A DNA stretch of 8,252 bases from Lachnospiraceae bacterium UBA4317 (GTDB lineage: Bacteria > Bacillota_A > Clostridia > Lachnospirales > Lachnospiraceae). Made by a program: the position numbers and the translations under genes. The DNA lies in the NCBI GenBank assembly GCA_002394525.1, contig DGUF01000170.1:1-8252 (forward strand), written 5' to 3'. The notes under the pieces are model-generated. The model ran no database searches, was not told the DNA's origin, and saw only the letters and a list, made by a program, of their open reading frames with translations. This document shows, piece by piece, positions 5,306 through 8,252 of the stretch. Position 1 is the first letter of the stretch, and each line of letters begins with the position of its first letter.

Positions 5306-8252
5306 TCAGGGGAGCCTGCCTGTCCTGTGGAGCCTCAGATAGAGGACAAACAGGACAGGTCCCAGAAGGGTACTGATGAGGGCCGGGATCAGAAAGGGCG
5401 ACCTGTATTGAAGCAGGATCTCATGATGGCCGGAGGACATCGGGACTCCGACAAGGCCGCCGTCCCCGATCGCCTCTGTTCTGACTGATTTTCCGTCCAC
5501 CTTTGCCTTCCAGCCGGCCGTGTAGGGAATGGAGGTCAGGAGGATCCCGGCCTCCGACGCGTCCACGCTGCCGCGGATCTGCGTATCCTTAAAGGAAGTG
5601 ATCTCCAGCGGCTCCCGGTCCAGGCGGGCAAAGGCCTTTTCAAATACATCGTCGTTCCAGCCGGCGGCAAAGAGTTTGACCGAGCCTCCGCCGGGATAGC
5701 ACATGTCGAAGATCCCGCGCCGGGTCAGGACAAAGTCCGCGAGGACCGTCTCGCCCGCCTGGACAAAGCCCACATTGATCATACTGCGGCCGGCAGACAG
5801 CTCCCGGTCCTCGCTGGTCGTGTGGCTGGAATAGATAAAGCGGGCGGCGTTGGGGGCATCGACATAGAAGCAGAGGTACTGGTCCCGGTCGGAGACGAAT
5901 TCGGCGTGGACCGAGGGGACCAGATCCAGATTGTAGGGGTCTGCCAAGTAGTAGTCGAAGACATCGCCGACCTCATTGACATTGTAGACCTCCATGTTGG
6001 TCGCCTGGATCAGGGCTGGCTTCTGGATCGTAAAGAGGTCTTCGTCAATGTCGGCGGCGCGGCGGACAAAGTCATTCTGGACTTCAAAGGGCTGGCTGTC
6101 CGTGGTCTTCCAGTCCAGGACCGACCGGTCTGTCATAAAGGCCGGGGCCAGGACCCGGTTGTTGACGCCGACCCTGACGGTGCCGAAGGTCTGGTCGGGC
6201 ACAAGCTTGCAACCCAGGTCCGCCGCGGAAAACCCCCCGTAGCGGTTGAGGACATAGCGGACGTCAAAGATCGCGTCGAGCAGGGGCGAGGTGTCATAGA
6301 AGCGGTAGGAGTTGCCTGCCGCTGCGACCCCCAGGTGCTCCATCAGCATACTGATCCCGCCGGGGGCCAGGGAGGAGAAGTGGGAGAAGCCGTTGAAATC
6401 ATAGATGGAACCTTCGTTGATGGTCACGAAGCGGTCGAAGTCCGTCCGGAAAAAGGCTCCGTCCTGCCGGTCCTCCATGTAGGCGACGGCGTCCCTTGTA
6501 TCCTTCATCCAGTAGATATATTCACTCCGGTCCCCCCTGTCATACATGTTCTGATAGAGGGAAAAGCCGCATTCCCCGATCGTGCAGACCAGCAGGAGAG
6601 GGAGGACGATCCTGGTGACCAGTTTTTTCTGTGATGCCCGGCCCTTCTTTTTTCCAAACAGCAGGACCTGCAGGAGGAGGACCAGGTAGAATGCGATCAG
6701 GACCATATTGAGGATGATATCCGTACCGGACAGAACATGGTCGATATCCGCTTCTGCCTGCGCGATCAGATATTCATAGCAGAGGATGGCGACGACACAG
6801 AAGGCCGCTGTGCAGTAGACTGCGGCAAGGGCCCGCAGGAGGCGCCTGTTTTTTTTATGTCCGCGGGCGTGGCCGGTTTTCCCTTCTTTCCGTTCAGCGG
6901 TGCCTGTCTCTGTCTTCCCGCCGATCTTTTTGTCCGCCTGTTCGTCTGTTGTGTATTGTACGGGAGTGACGGCGCCGTCAGCTCTGATGCCGGAGGAATT
7001 CTCTGTTTCTTCCCGGGCCGGTATGGCAGAACTTTTTTCTGTCTGCTTATCTGCATCAGGTCTTTTTTCCGGCAGAGCTGCCTTATTTTCCGGCAGGACT
7101 GTCTTTTTATCCTTTAGAGCCGCATTTATATCCGGATTCTTTAGAACCCCATTTATATCCGGCAGGACCCAGGAGATAAAACCCCTGTAGGCCATGCTCA
7201 GCAGGATAAAGCTGTAGACAAAGGTGTATCGGTGGGGGAGATTGGCGGGAAAGTGGAAGCCGTGGATCATGTAGTCCAGGGGGCAGATGACCGCGCACAG
7301 GAGCATGAAGACCAGGAAGGCCGAATAGAGGGCCTTTTCCCGCCGGCTGACGTCCCTGCTGCAGTAGTAGAGAGGCAGGACCAGGATGGTCAGGACGCCG
7401 GTGTAGACATTGGGCATGTCCTCATTGCGGGCCAGGACGGCATCCCGGGCTCCCAGGAAGTGGGCACTGACCAGCTGCCAGATATTGGGGTAGATCCGGA
7501 AGGCGGGGAAGGCCCGCTCGCCGCTGACGGCAGTCTCCCCAAGCGCGGCGGCGACCGGGACCAGGATGATGGCAGCGGTCATGGCGCACAAAAAGGAGAC
7601 CAGGATAAAGCGGCCGGCCGCCCGCACAAGAGCCTTTCGCCCTTCGGGGCCGTCAAAGGCGGGATTTGTAAACGCGATGATCAGGGCATAGATGGTGATC
7701 AGGACACAGACCAGGACCGAAAGATAGAAATTGACGATCATGGTCAGGGCAAGGGAGATGTAGTAGAGCACCGGCTGATCGTCCCGGACCAGTTTTTCAC
7801 AGCCAAGGGCCACCAGAGGGAAGAGGGCGACTGTATCCAGCCACATGGTATTCCAGTAGTAGCAGGTGATAAAGGCACAGAAGCCGTAGAGGAGGCCGAA
7901 GATCAGGATCGAGAGATCGTTTCTTTTGAAATGCTCTCTCAGGTACCAGGTAAAGGAGGCGCTGCTCAGGCTGGCCTTGACCAGGATCAGAACCGCGATG
8001 CCCTCGGAGATCAGCTCCGGAGGGAAGAGGAAAAAGATCAGGTTCAGAGGGGAGGCCGCATAGTAGGCCGACTGGGCCAGGAAATCCTTGCCCAGGCCTG
8101 TCTGCCAGCTGTAGATCAGACTTTTGCCGGACAAGAGCCGGCTGCGGAATTCAGCCAGATAGGGCGCGTACTGATGAAAGAGGTCCACCTTGAGGATGGA
8201 CCTGGTACCAAAGGGCCAGAGCTGTCTTCCGGCGAAGACCAGGATATAGATC
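5306..8252 (-). CDS. yfhO: YfhO family multi-pass membrane protein (N-terminus outside window)
   Basis: YfhO proteins are integral membrane proteins with a glycosyltransferase-C-like topology; in Bacillus and Listeria relatives are linked to lipoteichoic-acid glycosylation. Here 981 residues plus the stop are visible. The frame runs through the right edge, encoding RQLWPFGTRSILKVD upstream of a GTG at 8188, so that GTG is not the true start. Counting from it, the family signatures are GLGKDFLAQSAYYAASPLNL (31-50), MWLDTVALFPLVALG (115-129) and LPHRYTFVYSF (317-327). Hydrophobic segments lie near 48-84, 93-130, 140-174, 192-216, 262-277, 286-309, 321-342, 451-476, 490-511 and 524-545. A large, probably extracellular domain follows, including IPYTAGWKAKVDG, then a last membrane helix at about 931-952. 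Odd: a charged insert at 343-449 separates two membrane helices and makes the protein longer than usual. The exact substrate is unknown. Confidence 0.92.
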   Translation of the reverse strand, partial: IYILVFAGRQLWPFGTRSILKVDLFHQYAPYLAEFRSRLLSGKSLIYSWQTGLGKDFLAQSAYYAASPLNLIFFLFPPELISEGIAVLILVKASLSSASFTWYLREHFKRNDLSILIFGLLYGFCAFITCYYWNTMWLDTVALFPLVALGCEKLVRDDQPVLYYISLALTMIVNFYLSVLVCVLITIYALIIAFTNPAFDGPEGRKALVRAAGRFILVSFLCAMTAAIILVPVAAALGETAVSGERAFPAFRIYPNIWQLVSAHFLGARDAVLARNEDMPNVYTGVLTILVLPLYYCSRDVSRREKALYSAFLVFMLLCAVICPLDYMIHGFHFPANLPHRYTFVYSFILLSMAYRGFISWVLPDINGVLKNPDINAALKDKKTVLPENKAALPEKRPDADKQTEKSSAIPAREETENSSGIRADGAVTPVQYTTDEQADKKIGGKTETGTAERKEGKTGHARGHKKNRRLLRALAAVYCTAAFCVVAILCYEYLIAQAEADIDHVLSGTDIILNMVLIAFYLVLLLQVLLFGKKKGRASQKKLVTRIVLPLLLVCTIGECGFSLYQNMYDRGDRSEYIYWMKDTRDAVAYMEDRQDGAFFRTDFDRFVTINEGSIYDFNGFSHFSSLAPGGISMLMEHLGVAAAGNSYRFYDTSPLLDAIFDVRYVLNRYGGFSAADLGCKLVPDQTFGTVRVGVNNRVLAPAFMTDRSVLDWKTTDSQPFEVQNDFVRRAADIDEDLFTIQKPALIQATNMEVYNVNEVGDVFDYYLADPYNLDLVPSVHAEFVSDRDQYLCFYVDAPNAARFIYSSHTTSEDRELSAGRSMINVGFVQAGETVLADFVLTRRGIFDMCYPGGGSVKLFAAGWNDDVFEKAFARLDREPLEITSFKDTQIRGSVDASEAGILLTSIPYTAGWKAKVDGKSVRTEAIGDGGLVGVPMSSGHHEILLQYRSPFLIPALISTLLGPVLFVLYLRLHRTGRLP
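7065..7168 (-). repeat. Short tandem repeats encoding part of the YfhO insert
   Basis: Two 24-base copies at 7112-7135 and 7139-7162 differ at only two positions and are offset by 27 bases (nine codons), encoding PDINGVLKN followed by PDINAALKD. The related piece TTTTCCGGCAG occurs at 7065-7075 and 7086-7096, and CCGGCAGGAC occurs at 7090-7099 and 7159-7168, giving degenerate LPENKAAL and LPEKR units. All periods keep the frame. This suggests the linker grew by in-frame slippage or duplication. Confidence 0.7.

Noticed and set aside
5822..6634. 270-codon + strand frame inside the YfhO gene
   Set aside because: A shadow frame opposite a well-supported coding region.

Overview
The window reads as chromosomal DNA of a GC-rich Gram-positive anaerobe of the Clostridia (Lachnospiraceae-like). 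This is inferred from strong GGAGG-type ribosome binding sites, AT-rich gaps between GC-rich genes, a TATAAT promoter, the serC-serA-DUF1015 gene order, and a YfhO-type membrane protein. No RNA gene of the translation machinery, CRISPR array or intact mobile element is visible.

Left part (1-3045, all + strand): the C-terminal end of serC (phosphoserine aminotransferase), then serA (3-phosphoglycerate dehydrogenase with a C-terminal ACT domain), then a complete DUF1015 gene. The first two make phosphoserine from 3-phosphoglycerate. The DUF1015 protein has no proven role, but its DGHHR motif and its place here suggest a job in serine/phosphoserine metabolism. A GC-rich stem-loop and a striking AT-rich array of four Shine-Dalgarno-like units separate serA from DUF1015.

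Middle (3046-4318): a non-coding island carrying a strong, probably bidirectional terminator and, at its right edge, three consecutive hairpins resembling the right end and guide-RNA (omegaRNA) scaffold of an IS200/IS605 (tnpB-type) element. No transposase or tnpB body remains. This scar abuts the stop codon of a leftward histidine-phosphatase gene. The divergent gap 4032-4318 holds a good -10 box overlapped upstream by an 18-bp palindrome, and a hairpin next to the downstream ribosome binding site.

Right part (4319-8252): a secreted protein of unknown function on the + strand, converging on a very long - strand gene for a YfhO-family multi-pass membrane protein that runs off the right edge. 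That protein contains an unusual charged insert of about 107 residues with short tandem repeats.

Taken together, the left half is a serine-biosynthesis locus. The nearby histidine phosphatase could supply phosphoserine phosphatase activity (inference: some organisms use a histidine-phosphatase-type enzyme for this step). The right half is cell-envelope related. I found no strong evidence for a wholly new multi-gene system. The best leads are the DUF1015/phosphatase/serine link, the altered SerA active-site motifs, the ribosome-binding-site repeat array and the IS200/IS605-like RNA scar.
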